Counted from the stretch's first letter, positions 1 through 8,961 are shown. The stretch: DNA of 64,000 bases from Actibacterium sp. MT2.3-13A (GCF_018139985.1 NZ_JAGSOU010000015.1:21315-85314); one strand, 5' to 3'. Numbers and translations are program-made. Notes: a model not told the origin generated them from the sequence alone.

Positions 1-610
1 CGAAGCCGACCGCCAGCAGTGCCGAGATCATCATGATGCCGGCCTGCGCCGCGTCGGTCCACGCGACCGAGCGCAGCCCCGCGACCAGCGTCCAGAAGAT
101 CGCCAGCGCCGCGCCGATGGCGATCGCCGTCCCGAGCCCGATCTCGCCGCCCGTGACGCCCGACAGCAGCAGGCCGATCCCTGCCATCTGCGTGGTGCAA
201 TAGGGCATCAGGAAGACCAGGCTCAGCACCGCCACCAGCCGCGCGATGTTGCGGTCGCCATAGCGCGCGCCCAGCATCTCGGCGGGCGTGATGAAGCCCC
301 ATTTTTTCGCTGCCAGCCAGAAGCGCGGGCCGAACACCACCAAGAGCGTCAGCCCCGAGAAATAGATCAACTCGAACCCCAGCGCGCCGATGCCACCGCG
401 ATAGGTCAGCCCCGTCAGCACCACCAGCATGAAGGCCGAATAGGTCGTGGCCGCGTAGGACAGGCCCGAGACCATGCCGCCGATATGGCGCCCGCCGAGG
501 TAGTAATCCGCCGCGGTGCCGGTGTTGCCGCGCGCCGCGGCAAAGGCGATGGCGCCGCCGATCACCGCGAAGACGGCGACGGTGGTCCAGATTAGCGTGG
601 CCGAAATCAT
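1..610 (-). CDS. Sodium:solute symporter family protein (N-terminal part, runs off the left edge)
   Basis: The first about 203 residues of an integral membrane protein are visible; the rest lies beyond position 1. The reading frame begins MISATLIWTTVAVF and has successive hydrophobic segments, with a YLGGRHIGG stretch and a SYAATTYSAFM segment typical of the sodium:solute symporter (SSS/PanF) family. These carriers use a sodium gradient to import small metabolites, often carboxylates. The substrate cannot be told from this part. The gene follows the small membrane protein gene at 614-793 after a 3-base gap, so the two are probably co-transcribed and translationally coupled. Confidence 0.85.
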   Translation of the reverse strand, partial: MISATLIWTTVAVFAVIGGAIAFAAARGNTGTAADYYLGGRHIGGMVSGLSYAATTYSAFMLVVLTGLTYRGGIGALGFELIYFSGLTLLVVFGPRFWLAAKKWGFITPAEMLGARYGDRNIARLVAVLSLVFLMPYCTTQMAGIGLLLSGVTGGEIGLGTAIAIGAALAIFWTLVAGLRSVAWTDAAQAGIMMISALLAVGF

Positions 611-613
611 CGC

Positions 614-793
614 TCAGACCCTCCAGCGCGCGACGCCCGCGGCGATCAGCGCGATCACCGCGCCGCCGAACAGGCACCAGAAAATCAGGATGTCGAGCGA
701 CGGCGCGCCGCCGGTGAGGATGCCGTAGGGCAGGACGATGCCCCCGGCGATGACCAGCCCGGCCGCGAGCAGCCACAGGGCGAAACCACGCAT
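614..793 (-). CDS. Small two-helix membrane protein preceding the symporter
   Basis: A 59-residue ORF starting MRGFALWLLAAGLVIAGG and ending ARWRV. It has two hydrophobic stretches, about residues 4-24 and 36-54, joined by a short loop (TGGAPSLD). Its stop is three bases before the symporter start. Many SSS symporters are encoded next to a tiny membrane protein (for example the PanF/YhdT pair or DUF3311 partners), so a role as partner or assembly factor is plausible. I cannot assign it to a named family with confidence. Confidence 0.7.
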   Translation of the reverse strand: MRGFALWLLAAGLVIAGGIVLPYGILTGGAPSLDILIFWCLFGGAVIALIAAGVARWRV

Positions 794-869
794 TTCAAGA
801 CCTCCCCTTCTTCAGACCGGCCCGCGCGCAGGTGCCCGGCGCCGCCGGGTGGCGCATCTGGCCGGGCGT

Positions 870-2372
870 TCAGTTGCCGTTCGCGGCCGGGGTGCCGGCC
901 GGGTCGGGGGCACCTTCGGGCGGGGGCGCGGTGCCCTCCGTGGTGGCGCCTTCGTTGCCGCCGGTGGCCAGCACGCCATTCTTCCAGGTGCCGCTTTCCT
1001 CCTCGCCGCTGGCGTAGCGCATGGTGCCCTCGCCCTGCCGCTTGCCGGCGCGGAACATGCCCTCGTAGACATCGCCGTTGGCGTAGGTGGCCACGCCCAT
1101 GCCGTCGATCTCGCCGTCTTTCCACGCGCCCTCGTAGGTGAAGCCGTCGGGCATCACGATCCTGCCCTGGCCGTGGCGCTGGCCCTCGGCGAAGTCGCCC
1201 TCGTAGGTGGTGCCGTCGGCATAGGTGGCCTTGCCCTTGCCGTGGCGCAGCCCGTCGCGCCATTCGCCGGTGTAGGTGTAGCCATCGGTATAGGTCATGG
1301 TGCCCATGCCGTGGTTCTTGGCGTTCTTGAACTCGCCCTCGTAGACCAGCCCGTTGGCATAGGTGGCGATCCCCTGGCCCTCGATCACGCCGGCCGCCCA
1401 GGCGCCCTCGTAGGTGGAGCCGTCGGGATAGGTGATCTTGCCGGTGCCGTCGGCCAACCCGTCGCGGAACTGCCCGACATAGACCGAGCCGTCCGGGTAT
1501 GTGACCGTGCCCTCGCCCTCGATCTGGCCGGCGACCCAGTCGCCCTCGTAGACATAGCCGTCGGCGCCGCGGAAGGTGCCCTTGCCGTGGCGCTGGTCGT
1601 TCTGGAAGGCGCCCTCGTAGGTGTCGCCGTTGGCATAGGTCATCTTGCCCGCGCCGTGGCGCTGGCCGTTGACCAGAAGCCCCTCGTAGACATCGCCGTT
1701 GGACTGGGTGAGCGTGCCCAGCCCGTTGATCTGCCCGTCCTTCCAGGCGCCGGTGTAGACCAGGCCGTCGGGCATGGTCAGGGTGCCCTGACCCGCGCGC
1801 TGGCCGCGCTTGAACTCGCCCTCGTAGACCGCGCCGTCGGGATAGGTGATCTTGCCCTTGCCCTCCTTGACGCCGTCCAGCCACTGGCCTTCGTAGACAT
1901 AGCCGTTGGGGCTGGCCATGGTACCGATGCCGTGGTGCAGGGCATTGCGGAATTCGCCCTCGTAGCGCACGCCGTTGGCGTAGTTGGCCACGCCCGTGCC
2001 GGTGATCTTGCCGTCGACCCAGTCGCCCTCGTAGGTGCCGCCGTCGGCGAAGGTGATCTTGCCCAGCCCCTCCGGCTTGCCCTTGGCGAAGCTGCCCTCG
2101 TAGACCGAGCCGTTGGGGAAGCGCGCGACCCCGGTGCCGCGGATTTCGCCCTCGACCCATTCGCCGGAATATTCGTAGCCGTTGGGCAGGCGGTAGGTGC
2201 CTTGGCCGTGCTGCTTGCCGTCTTTGAAGGTGCCCTCGTAGATGCCGCCGTCGTCATACTGCTTGGTGACGACCTCTCCCTCCTGCGCGCTGGCCGCGCC
2301 GGCGGTGGTGGCGATGAAGATGCCTGTCAGAACGGCGCGAAACGCAGCCGCGCCTGCCCCTGCCTTGTGCAT
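870..2372 (-). CDS. Exported MORN-repeat protein with about 19 repeats
   Basis: A 500-residue protein. Residues 1-30 look like a signal peptide (hydrophobic AVLTGIFIATTAGAASAQ, cleavage after ASA), preceded by a good ribosome site (GAGGGGG) before ATG. From about residue 40 to 465 it consists of consecutive 23-residue MORN units of the form YEGxFxxGxxxGxGxxxxxxG. I count 19 units. The fifth position alternates Phe and Trp from unit to unit, giving a 46-residue period, except around the ninth and tenth. The tail is Gly/Ala/Pro-rich. MORN repeats form elongated beta structures that contact membranes, lipids or proteins; no enzymatic domain is seen. It is divergent from nadE. A role at the cell envelope is inferred, not shown. 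Confidence 0.88.
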   Translation of the reverse strand: MHKAGAGAAAFRAVLTGIFIATTAGAASAQEGEVVTKQYDDGGIYEGTFKDGKQHGQGTYRLPNGYEYSGEWVEGEIRGTGVARFPNGSVYEGSFAKGKPEGLGKITFADGGTYEGDWVDGKITGTGVANYANGVRYEGEFRNALHHGIGTMASPNGYVYEGQWLDGVKEGKGKITYPDGAVYEGEFKRGQRAGQGTLTMPDGLVYTGAWKDGQINGLGTLTQSNGDVYEGLLVNGQRHGAGKMTYANGDTYEGAFQNDQRHGKGTFRGADGYVYEGDWVAGQIEGEGTVTYPDGSVYVGQFRDGLADGTGKITYPDGSTYEGAWAAGVIEGQGIATYANGLVYEGEFKNAKNHGMGTMTYTDGYTYTGEWRDGLRHGKGKATYADGTTYEGDFAEGQRHGQGRIVMPDGFTYEGAWKDGEIDGMGVATYANGDVYEGMFRAGKRQGEGTMRYASGEEESGTWKNGVLATGGNEGATTEGTAPPPEGAPDPAGTPAANGN

Positions 2373-2522
2373 GTGAGCCCCCTCGTGCCCTGAGCTTCTG
2401 TGCGCTGCCGCGCGGTAGGGCGAAGCCTAGTTGACCCCCCGCGCGCTGACAACGGTTTTCCCCACCATGCGGCTTTCCCTTGCCGACGGGTCTGCTAAGA
2501 CAGAAGGCAAAAGGGGGCGCCC

Positions 2523-4181
2523 ATGGCCGACAGATTCCGCCTGACACTTGCACAGTTGAACCCGACCGTGGGGGCGCTTGCCGCCAATGCCGAAAAGGCC
2601 CGCGCTGCGTGGCAGGCGGCGCGCGAGGCCGGCGCCGACATGGTCGCACTGCCCGAGATGTTCCTCACCGGATACCAGTTGCAGGACCTGGTGCTGAAGC
2701 CTGCCTTCGTGGAGGCCGCGATGGCGGCGATCGAGGCGCTGGCCGCCGCCTGCGCCGACGGCCCGGCGATGGGGATCGGCGGCCCCTACCTGGCGCATGG
2801 GCATCTCTACAACACCTATTTCGTGCTGCAGGGCGGCCAGGTCACGGCGCGGGTGTTCAAGCATCACCTGCCCAATGACGGTGTGTTCGACGAGAGGCGC
2901 CTGTTCGACAGCGGCCCGATCAACGGCCCCTATTCGGTCGGGCCCGTCCGCATCGGCACGCCGATCTGCGAGGACGCCTGGTATGACGACGTGGCCGAGG
3001 CGCTGGCCGAGACCGGCGCCGAGATCCTGCTGGTGCCCAACGGCTCACCCTATTACCGGCGCAAGTTCGACCGGCGGATGAACGTCATGGTCTCGCGCGT
3101 GGTCGAGACCGAGCTGCCTCTGGTCTATCTCAACCTCGTGGGCGGGCAGGACGACCAGGTGTTCGACGGCGGCTCTTTCGTGCTGAACCGGGGCGGCGCG
3201 CTGGCGGTGCAGATGCCGCAGTTCGACGAGGATATCGCGCATGTGGATTTCGTCCGCGCCGACGGTGGCTGGCAGGCGGAGGAGGGTGCCCGGGCGCGGC
3301 TGCCCGACGAGTGGGAGCAGGACTACCGCGTGATGGTGCAGTCGCTGCGCGACTACATGGGCAAGAGCGGTTTCTCGAAGGCGCTGCTGGGTCTCTCGGG
3401 GGGGGTGGACAGCGCACTGGTCGCCGCCATTGCGGCCGATGCGCTGGGCCCGGAGAACCTGCGCTGCGTGATGCTGCCCTCGGAATACACCTCGCCCGCC
3501 TCGCTGGAGGATGCCGAGGCGGTGGCCAGGGCGCTGGGCTGTTCCTACGACTATGTGCCGATCGACGCCGGCCGCGCCGCGATCACCGGGACGCTGGCGC
3601 CGCTGTTCGAGGGGCGCGCGCCGGACGTGACCGAGGAGAACATCCAGTCGCGGCTGCGCGGGCTGCTGCTGATGGCGATCTCCAACAAGTTCGGCGAGAT
3701 GCTGCTGACCACCGGCAACAAGTCCGAGGTGGCGGTGGGCTATGCCACGATCTACGGCGACATGGCGGGCGGCTACAACCCGATCAAGGATCTCTACAAG
3801 ACCCGCGTGTTCGAGACCTGCCGCTGGCGCAACGGGAACCACCGCGACTGGATGAAGGGCCCGGCGGGCGAGGTGATCCCGCCCCGGGTGATCGACAAGC
3901 CGCCCTCGGCCGAACTGCGCGCCGACCAGAAGGACGAGGACAGCCTGCCGCCCTACGAGGATCTCGACCGCATCCTCGAGATGCTGGTGGACGAGGAGGA
4001 CAGCGTGGCCGGCGTCGTGGCCGAGGGCTTCGACCGCGAGACGGTGAAGAAGGTCGAGCGCCTGCTCTACACCTCGGAATACAAGCGCTTCCAGTCCGCG
4101 CCGGGCGCGCGGCTGACCAGCCGGGCGTTCTGGCTCGACCGGCGTTACCCGATCGTCAACCGCTGGCGCGACGACAGCTGA
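2523..4181 (+). CDS. nadE: Glutamine-dependent NAD+ synthetase
   Basis: A 552-residue two-domain enzyme that amidates nicotinic acid adenine dinucleotide to NAD+, using glutamine as nitrogen donor and ATP. The N-terminal nitrilase-like glutaminase domain (about 1-260) carries the Glu-Lys-Cys triad: E45 in LPEMF, K113 in FKHHLP, C149 in PICEDAW. The C-terminal synthetase domain has the ATP pyrophosphatase loop SGGVDS at 292-297 and a downstream TTGNKSE segment. The length is normal for the glutamine-dependent class. It is transcribed divergently from the MORN gene and converges with pfkB, 22 bases away. This is the last step of NAD biosynthesis in the cytoplasm. Confidence 0.97.
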   Translation: MADRFRLTLAQLNPTVGALAANAEKARAAWQAAREAGADMVALPEMFLTGYQLQDLVLKPAFVEAAMAAIEALAAACADGPAMGIGGPYLAHGHLYNTYFVLQGGQVTARVFKHHLPNDGVFDERRLFDSGPINGPYSVGPVRIGTPICEDAWYDDVAEALAETGAEILLVPNGSPYYRRKFDRRMNVMVSRVVETELPLVYLNLVGGQDDQVFDGGSFVLNRGGALAVQMPQFDEDIAHVDFVRADGGWQAEEGARARLPDEWEQDYRVMVQSLRDYMGKSGFSKALLGLSGGVDSALVAAIAADALGPENLRCVMLPSEYTSPASLEDAEAVARALGCSYDYVPIDAGRAAITGTLAPLFEGRAPDVTEENIQSRLRGLLLMAISNKFGEMLLTTGNKSEVAVGYATIYGDMAGGYNPIKDLYKTRVFETCRWRNGNHRDWMKGPAGEVIPPRVIDKPPSAELRADQKDEDSLPPYEDLDRILEMLVDEEDSVAGVVAEGFDRETVKKVERLLYTSEYKRFQSAPGARLTSRAFWLDRRYPIVNRWRDDS

Positions 4182-4203
4182 GGCCGGTCGCCCGGCGCGC
4201 CGC

Positions 4204-5157
4204 CTAAAGCTCGCTCAGGACGCTCTCCGCGACCAGCCGGGCGGTGTCCTCGCGGGTGCACAGCTGCGTCGCCTCGGTTATCACCGTGGCCGAGGCCGCC
4301 GCGGCGCCGTGTTGCAGCGCCTTCGCCAGGCTGGCGTTGCGCGCCAGCGACAGGGTGAAGGCGCCCACGAAACTGTCGCCGGCCCCGACCTTGCTCCGGA
4401 TCGGCACGTCGGCCGCCGCGACATGCAGGCGCCGCCCCCCGGCGGCCAGCACCGAGCCGTCAGCGCCGCGCGCCACGATCACCACCGCCGCCGCGCCCTC
4501 TTCCACCAGCCGCGCCGCGAAGCCGGCGCTGTCGGCGCGCGCGGGCAGGGGGCGGCCGGCCAGCGCCTCGGCCTCCTCTTGGTCCATCCGCAGCACATAG
4601 GGCGGCGGGGTCTTGGCCGGCGGCGTGGCGAGATGCCTCAGGGCCGGGCCCGAGGTGTCGACGATCAGCTTCGCGCCGCTGCCCTCCAGCCGGGCCGCGA
4701 CGCGGGTGATGAAATCCTCCTGCAGTCCCGGCGGGTTGGAGCCGCTGACCACCACATAACCGTCCCGGATCACGCTTTGCCCGATCATGGCCAGCATGGC
4801 GACGCTGTGCGCCTCGTCCCATGCCGGGCCGGGCATGACGAAGCGGTATTGCTGGCCGGTGCCGCGGTCGGTGACGGCGAGGCTCTGGCGGGTCTCGCCC
4901 GGGGCGCGGAAGGGCAGGTAGTCGATGCCCTCCGCCTGCAGCAGATCGCGCAGCATCCTGCCGGTGGCGCCGCCGAGGGCGACCAGCGCGCGGCTGCGCC
5001 CGCCGAGGACGCGGATCGTGCGCGACACGTTGATGCCGCCGCCGCCGGGATCGCTGCGCGGCGGGTCGCAGCGCAGCTTGGGGCCGGGCTCCACCTGGTC
5101 GGTGGCGGTGGAGAGATCCACCGCCGGGTTCAGCGTGATTGTGAGAATATCTTGCAT
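4204..5157 (-). CDS. pfkB: PfkB-type 6-phosphofructokinase (ribokinase fold)
   Basis: A 317-residue sugar kinase of the PfkB family. The N-terminal signature PGGGGINVSR lies near residues 37-46 and the C-terminal signature GAGDSFVGAF near 258-267, with D261 as the expected catalytic base. The sequence around KLRC, YRFVMPGPA and VSGSNPPG resembles Escherichia coli PfkB (Pfk II) more than 1-phosphofructokinase FruK or tagatose kinases, and there is no fructose PTS gene beside it. The reaction would be ATP-dependent phosphorylation of fructose 6-phosphate to the 1,6-bisphosphate. FruK or LacC activity cannot be excluded from sequence alone. It converges with nadE. Confidence 0.88.
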   Translation of the reverse strand: MQDILTITLNPAVDLSTATDQVEPGPKLRCDPPRSDPGGGGINVSRTIRVLGGRSRALVALGGATGRMLRDLLQAEGIDYLPFRAPGETRQSLAVTDRGTGQQYRFVMPGPAWDEAHSVAMLAMIGQSVIRDGYVVVSGSNPPGLQEDFITRVAARLEGSGAKLIVDTSGPALRHLATPPAKTPPPYVLRMDQEEAEALAGRPLPARADSAGFAARLVEEGAAAVVIVARGADGSVLAAGGRRLHVAAADVPIRSKVGAGDSFVGAFTLSLARNASLAKALQHGAAAASATVITEATQLCTREDTARLVAESVLSEL

Positions 5158-5218
5158 AAGCTGCGCCCGGTTTGCCCTCGGGCACAGCTTGCCACCCCGG
5201 CGGCGGAGGGGAAAGGGG

Positions 5219-6139
5219 TCAGCCGTTCAGCATCATCTGGTAGCTGGCGGGGACATATTCGAACCCGTCCGCGCGGGGCTGGACATATCCCATCGCCGGC
5301 CAAGGCATGTGATAGCCGATGAAGGGCACGCGATCGGCCGCCAGCATGCCGAAGACCTTGCGCCGGCTCTGCGCTGCCGCGGCCTTGTCGCTGTCGAACT
5401 TGACCTCCCATTCCGGGTAGGCCAGCGACCAGACATAATGGTTGGCGGTGTCGGCGATCAGGGCCAGGCTCTGGCCTTCGCTTTCCAGCATGTAGGCCAT
5501 GTGGCCCGGCGTGTGGCCGAAGGCCGCCATCGCGGTGATGCCCGAGGCGACCGCGCCGCCGTCGTCGAGGAAGCTGGTCTTCTCGGCCAGCGGCCTGACC
5601 TTGGTGTCGAAGCCCTCGTTGCCCATCTTGGCCCAGGCGTCGAATTCGACCGCGCCGGTGACATAGCGGGCATTTTCGAAGGTCTCCCCGGCCTCGCCCG
5701 ACAGCCCGCCGATGTGGTCGCCGTGCATATGGGTCAGCACCACCGTGTCCACCTGGTCGGCGCCATAGCCCGCGGCCTGCAGCGCCCCGGCGATGCCAGC
5801 GGGGTTGAGCCCGGTGTCGAACAGGATCAGCTCGGAGCCGGTGTTGACCAGCGTCGGCGTGAAGAAGAACTGCGCGGCCTGCGTGGGCAGGAAGGCGGCC
5901 TGCGAGACCTCGGCGAATTCCTCGGCCGGGACATTCATGCCGAAGATGCCCTGCGGGTTTTCCACGGTGCGGGTGCCGGCCAGCAGCGCCGTCACCTCGA
6001 AGGCGCCCAGCCTGAAGCGGTTGTAGGGGGCGAAGCCCCCGCCCATCATCGGGGCGGCGGCGGTTGCGGTCTTGGCGGCGAGGCCGGCCAGCGGCAGGGC
6101 GGCGCCTGCGGCAAGGGCCTGTCGGCGGGTCAGAGTCAT
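5219..6139 (-). CDS. Tat-exported metallo-beta-lactamase-fold hydrolase
   Basis: I place the start at 6139, after a strong GGGAGGA ribosome site, giving 306 residues; a longer frame upstream lacks such a site. The N terminus TRRQALAAGAALPLAG is a twin-arginine signal, so the protein is probably folded and then moved to the periplasm. The metal-binding THMHGDH motif (H137, H139, D141, H142) and later GHTPGH and GYHMPW segments mark a two-metal metallo-beta-lactamase fold. This family includes lactonases, glyoxalase II relatives and other hydrolases. The substrate is unknown. Confidence 0.9.
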   Translation of the reverse strand: MTLTRRQALAAGAALPLAGLAAKTATAAAPMMGGGFAPYNRFRLGAFEVTALLAGTRTVENPQGIFGMNVPAEEFAEVSQAAFLPTQAAQFFFTPTLVNTGSELILFDTGLNPAGIAGALQAAGYGADQVDTVVLTHMHGDHIGGLSGEAGETFENARYVTGAVEFDAWAKMGNEGFDTKVRPLAEKTSFLDDGGAVASGITAMAAFGHTPGHMAYMLESEGQSLALIADTANHYVWSLAYPEWEVKFDSDKAAAAQSRRKVFGMLAADRVPFIGYHMPWPAMGYVQPRADGFEYVPASYQMMLNG

Positions 6140-6239
6140 GAAATCCTCCCTCGGATGCGTTGGACCTCGGCAAGGATAGCATCGGCGCGGCGGTTTTCCA
6201 CGCGGGCGCTCCGCGCTGGCGCACATGTGATGTGCGCGC

Positions 6240-6644
6240 CTATTCCCACCAGCGGTCGATCGCCGCGATCTGGGCGTCGGACCAGCCGAAGTGATGCGCA
6301 AGTTCGTGCACATAGACATGGGTGACCAGCACGGGCAGCGGCACCTCCTCGCGGTCGATCCACTCGTCGAGGATGGCGCGGCGGAACAGCCAGATCGTGT
6401 CGGGCCGGTCGGGCTGGTCCATCACCGATTTCGAGGTCAGCGGGATGCCGTCGTAAAGGCCGGTCAACTCGAACGGATCGTCGATCTCCAGGTCGCTCAG
6501 CATGTCTTCGGGCGCGAACTCCTCCACCCGGATGGCGACGGCGCGGGCGGCCGCGGCGAAGGGCGCGGGCAGCGCGTCGCGCGCGGCCAGCGCGAGGGCC
6601 GCGATGTCGTCGGCGGAGGGCGGGGTTTCGAAGGCTGTGCTCAT
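6240..6644 (-). CDS. Zincin-like metallopeptidase family protein
   Basis: A 134-residue acidic protein starting MSTAFETPPSADD. Near its C terminus it carries HVYVHELAHHFGWSD, which contains the HExxH zinc-protease motif (HELAH) followed by a second histidine. This matches the small alphaproteobacterial metallopeptidase family of PF06262 type. The frame stays open far upstream through gltX, but that is an antisense shadow; the ATG at 6644 fits the family length. It is divergent from gltX, 60 bases away. The substrate and any real proteolysis are unproven. Confidence 0.85.
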   Translation of the reverse strand: MSTAFETPPSADDIAALALAARDALPAPFAAAARAVAIRVEEFAPEDMLSDLEIDDPFELTGLYDGIPLTSKSVMDQPDRPDTIWLFRRAILDEWIDREEVPLPVLVTHVYVHELAHHFGWSDAQIAAIDRWWE

Positions 6645-6704
6645 GCCCCCGATATGGACAAAAGCGCGCCGTTGTGAAAGAGCAGCGCTCAACAGGAGAG
6701 ACCG

Positions 6705-8030
6705 ATGACCGTTACCCGTTTCGCGCCGTCGCCCACCGGCTACATCCATGTGGGCAACCTGCGCACCGCGCTGTTCAACTACATGATTGCCCGCAAGGCC
6801 GGGGGCACGTTCATCCTGCGCCTCGACGACACCGACCCGGAGCGCTCGAAGCAGGAATACGCCGACGCGATCCGCGAGGATCTGGAATGGCTCGGCCTGA
6901 CCTGGGACCGGATGGAGCGCCAGTCGGAGCGGCTGGAGCGCTACGAGCAGGCCGCGCAGGAGCTGCGCGACAAGGGCCGCTTCTACGAATGTTTCGAGAC
7001 GCCGACCGAGCTGGACCTCAAGCGCAAGAAGCAACTGAACATGGGCAAGCCGCCGGTCTATGACCGCGCCGCGCTGGAGCTGTCGGAGGAGGAGAAGGCG
7101 CGCCTGCGCGCCGAGCGCGGCAACGGCCACTGGCGCTTCAAGCTCAGGCAGGAGCGGATCGAGTGGACCGACGGCATCCTGGGCGACCTGTCGATCGACG
7201 CGGCCTCGGTCTCCGACCCGGTGCTGATCCGCGGCGACGGGCAGTTTCTTTATACGCTGGCCTCGGTCTGCGACGACATCGACTTCGGCGTGACCCATGT
7301 GGTGCGCGGCTCGGACCATGTGACCAACACCGCGACCCAGATCCAGATCATCGAGGCGCTGGGCGGCGCGGTGCCGTCCTTCGCCCATCATTCGCTGCTG
7401 ACGGGCCCGCAAGGCGAGGCGCTGTCGAAGCGTCTGGGCACGCTCAGCCTGCGCGACCTGCGCGCGCAGGGGGTGGAGCCGATGGCGCTGCTGTCGCTGA
7501 TGGCGCGGCTGGGGTCGAGCCAGCCGGTGGAACTTTGTTCGTCGCTCGACGAGCTGATCGAGGGGTTCGATTTGTCGAATTTCGGGGCGGCGCCCACGAA
7601 GTTCGACGTCGACGACCTGTTCCCGCTGACCGCGAAATACCTGCACTCCCTGCCGTTGGAGGCGGTGGCCGGGGATGTGGCGGCGCTGGGCGTGCCGGCG
7701 GACAAGGCCGAGGCGTTCTGGAACGTCGTGCGCGAGAACATCACCGTCAAGTCCGACATGGCCGCGTGGTGGGAGCTGTTCTGCAACGGGGTTGAGCCGC
7801 TGGTCGATGACGAGGACCGGGAGTTCGTGGCGCAGGCGCTGGCGATGCTGCCCGAGCCGCCCTACACGGCCGAGAGCTGGAGCCGGTGGGCCGCCGAGGT
7901 GAAGGACGCCACGGGCCGCAAGGGCAAGGCCCTGTTCCTGCCGCTGCGCAAGGCGGTGACGGGGCGCACGCAGGGCCCCGAGATGGCCGATGTGATGCCG
8001 CTCTTGCAGAAGAAGCCCGCGCTGGGCTGA
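6705..8030 (+). CDS. gltX: Glutamate--tRNA ligase
   Basis: A 441-residue class I aminoacyl-tRNA synthetase. The HIGH-type motif is HVGN at residues 15-18, in a PSPTGYIHVGNLR context, and the KMSKS-type loop is LSKR at 240-243. The ribosome site CAGGAG lies seven to eight bases before ATG. At 441 residues it is shorter than the usual about 470. Rhodobacteraceae often carry two gltX genes of differing length and tRNA preference, so this may be the second, shorter type, but that cannot be decided here. It charges tRNA-Glu, and possibly tRNA-Gln in organisms that use the transamidation route. Confidence 0.96.
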   Translation: MTVTRFAPSPTGYIHVGNLRTALFNYMIARKAGGTFILRLDDTDPERSKQEYADAIREDLEWLGLTWDRMERQSERLERYEQAAQELRDKGRFYECFETPTELDLKRKKQLNMGKPPVYDRAALELSEEEKARLRAERGNGHWRFKLRQERIEWTDGILGDLSIDAASVSDPVLIRGDGQFLYTLASVCDDIDFGVTHVVRGSDHVTNTATQIQIIEALGGAVPSFAHHSLLTGPQGEALSKRLGTLSLRDLRAQGVEPMALLSLMARLGSSQPVELCSSLDELIEGFDLSNFGAAPTKFDVDDLFPLTAKYLHSLPLEAVAGDVAALGVPADKAEAFWNVVRENITVKSDMAAWWELFCNGVEPLVDDEDREFVAQALAMLPEPPYTAESWSRWAAEVKDATGRKGKALFLPLRKAVTGRTQGPEMADVMPLLQKKPALG

Positions 8031-8155
8031 GGCGCAGCCTTTCAAATCTGATCCGCCCGGGGCGCATGGCGTCCCGGGCAGCGCCCGCCCCGGAACGAGC
8101 GCCGCCCTCTGGCGGCACGCATCTCGGCCGCGGATTTGCCATCCGGAACCCGGCC

Positions 8156-8758
8156 TCAACTCCGCTCGCGGGTGACCTCGATCCGCCGCTGCGCGATCTG
8201 GCCGTCAACGAAGGCGGTCTCCTCGGGGCGCAGGCGCTGGTGGCGCGGGTAGATCGGCGCGCTTCGGTCGTCGAGCACCGTCATGTCCCAGCCGTCTGTG
8301 GTGTCGAAGAAGCGGGTCGCGCCGGCCGCGCCGAATTCGCGCAGATAGCCCTGCACCACCACGTCGAGATAGCTCAGCAGGATCGGGTGATCGTCCGCGC
8401 GCGGCGCGGCGTGGGTGTCCTCCACGGCGTAAAGCTGCACCTCCACCGGATGCGGCGCGCGATGCTCCACATGGCCGCTCACCGGATGCCGCCGGTAGGC
8501 GCCCTCGCGCTTGTCCAGCGCCGCCCAGTCATGGCCCGGCACCGCGGCGATCAGCCCGTCGATCCTTTCGCCGTGGGCGGGGACCACGGTCAGGTAGGCG
8601 ACCTTGCGCAACCTCGTGCCGCGCCAGGCCCGGCGCCAGCCCTTGACGCTGGCATGATAGGGCGAGGGGTAATCATGGGTGGCCCGGTTCACGAGCGAGC
8701 CGTATCCGAAGAAGAAAGGGTCCTGCATGAGGTCAATTTGGGGTGTCGCTGGCGCCAC
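8156..8758 (-). CDS. Gamma-glutamylcyclotransferase-like protein
   Basis: Up to 200 residues. The family signature FFFGYGSLVNRAT lies near the N terminus, followed by a GWRRAWRGT segment and an acidic-basic DKREGAYRR region where the catalytic glutamate of the cyclotransferase fold is expected. Related enzymes release 5-oxoproline from gamma-glutamyl amino acids or glutathione. Two starts are possible: GTG at 8758 with AAGGGG five bases upstream, or ATG at 8728 immediately before QDPFFFGYGSL. I favour the GTG because of its ribosome site. It is convergent with gltX and divergent from the gcv operon. Confidence 0.8.
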   Translation of the reverse strand: MAPATPQIDLMQDPFFFGYGSLVNRATHDYPSPYHASVKGWRRAWRGTRLRKVAYLTVVPAHGERIDGLIAAVPGHDWAALDKREGAYRRHPVSGHVEHRAPHPVEVQLYAVEDTHAAPRADDHPILLSYLDVVVQGYLREFGAAGATRFFDTTDGWDMTVLDDRSAPIYPRHQRLRPEETAFVDGQIAQRRIEVTRERS

Positions 8759-8766
8759 GCAACCCC

Positions 8767-8795
8767 TTGCCTGAATGCGACGCTTCGCTTAGGGT
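8767..8795 (+). promoter_or_regulatory. Candidate promoter of the gcv operon
   Basis: TTGCCT at 8767-8772 and TAGGGT at 8790-8795 are separated by 17 bases, just upstream of the glycine riboswitch. The match to the sigma-70 consensus is weak, and the call rests mostly on its position. Confidence 0.3.
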
Positions 8796-8807
8796 CCGCG
8801 CCATCCG

Positions 8808-8961
8808 CGAAGGGAGAATCCGGGCCCGCCCGGTGCCGAAGGAGCAACCGCCCCGGTAAACTCTCAGGCCGAAGGACCTTCGTGGACAAGACACTCTGGA
8901 GAGTGGCGCGGAAAGCGCGCCCGCCGAAGGGATAGCGTTCTCAGGCGACAGGACAGAGGGG
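8808..8961 (+). promoter_or_regulatory. Tandem glycine riboswitch (gcvT element)
   Basis: Two glycine-aptamer cores lie in series. The first contains GGTGCCGAAGGAGCAACC and AACTCTCAGG (8832-8869). The second contains GGAGAGTGGCG, CGCCGAAGGGATAGCG, TTCTCAGGCGACAGG and ends GGACAGAGGGG (8898-8961). The GCCGAAGG core and the CUCAGG segment are diagnostic of this class. It lies directly upstream of gcvT, so it probably turns on glycine cleavage when glycine is plentiful. Confidence 0.93.

Noticed and set aside
870..2372. Regular DNA repeats that could suggest a CRISPR-like or satellite array
   Set aside because: The period of 69 bases matches 23-residue MORN units in a continuous reading frame with a signal peptide, so the repeats are coding.
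4204..5157. Fructose 1-phosphate kinase (FruK)
   Set aside because: There is no PTS neighbour, and the sequence around the N-terminal and YRFVMPG blocks is closer to E. coli PfkB. Not fully excluded.
6645..8159. Long N-terminal extension of the zincin frame
   Set aside because: It runs antisense through gltX. The start at 6644 gives the size of the known family.
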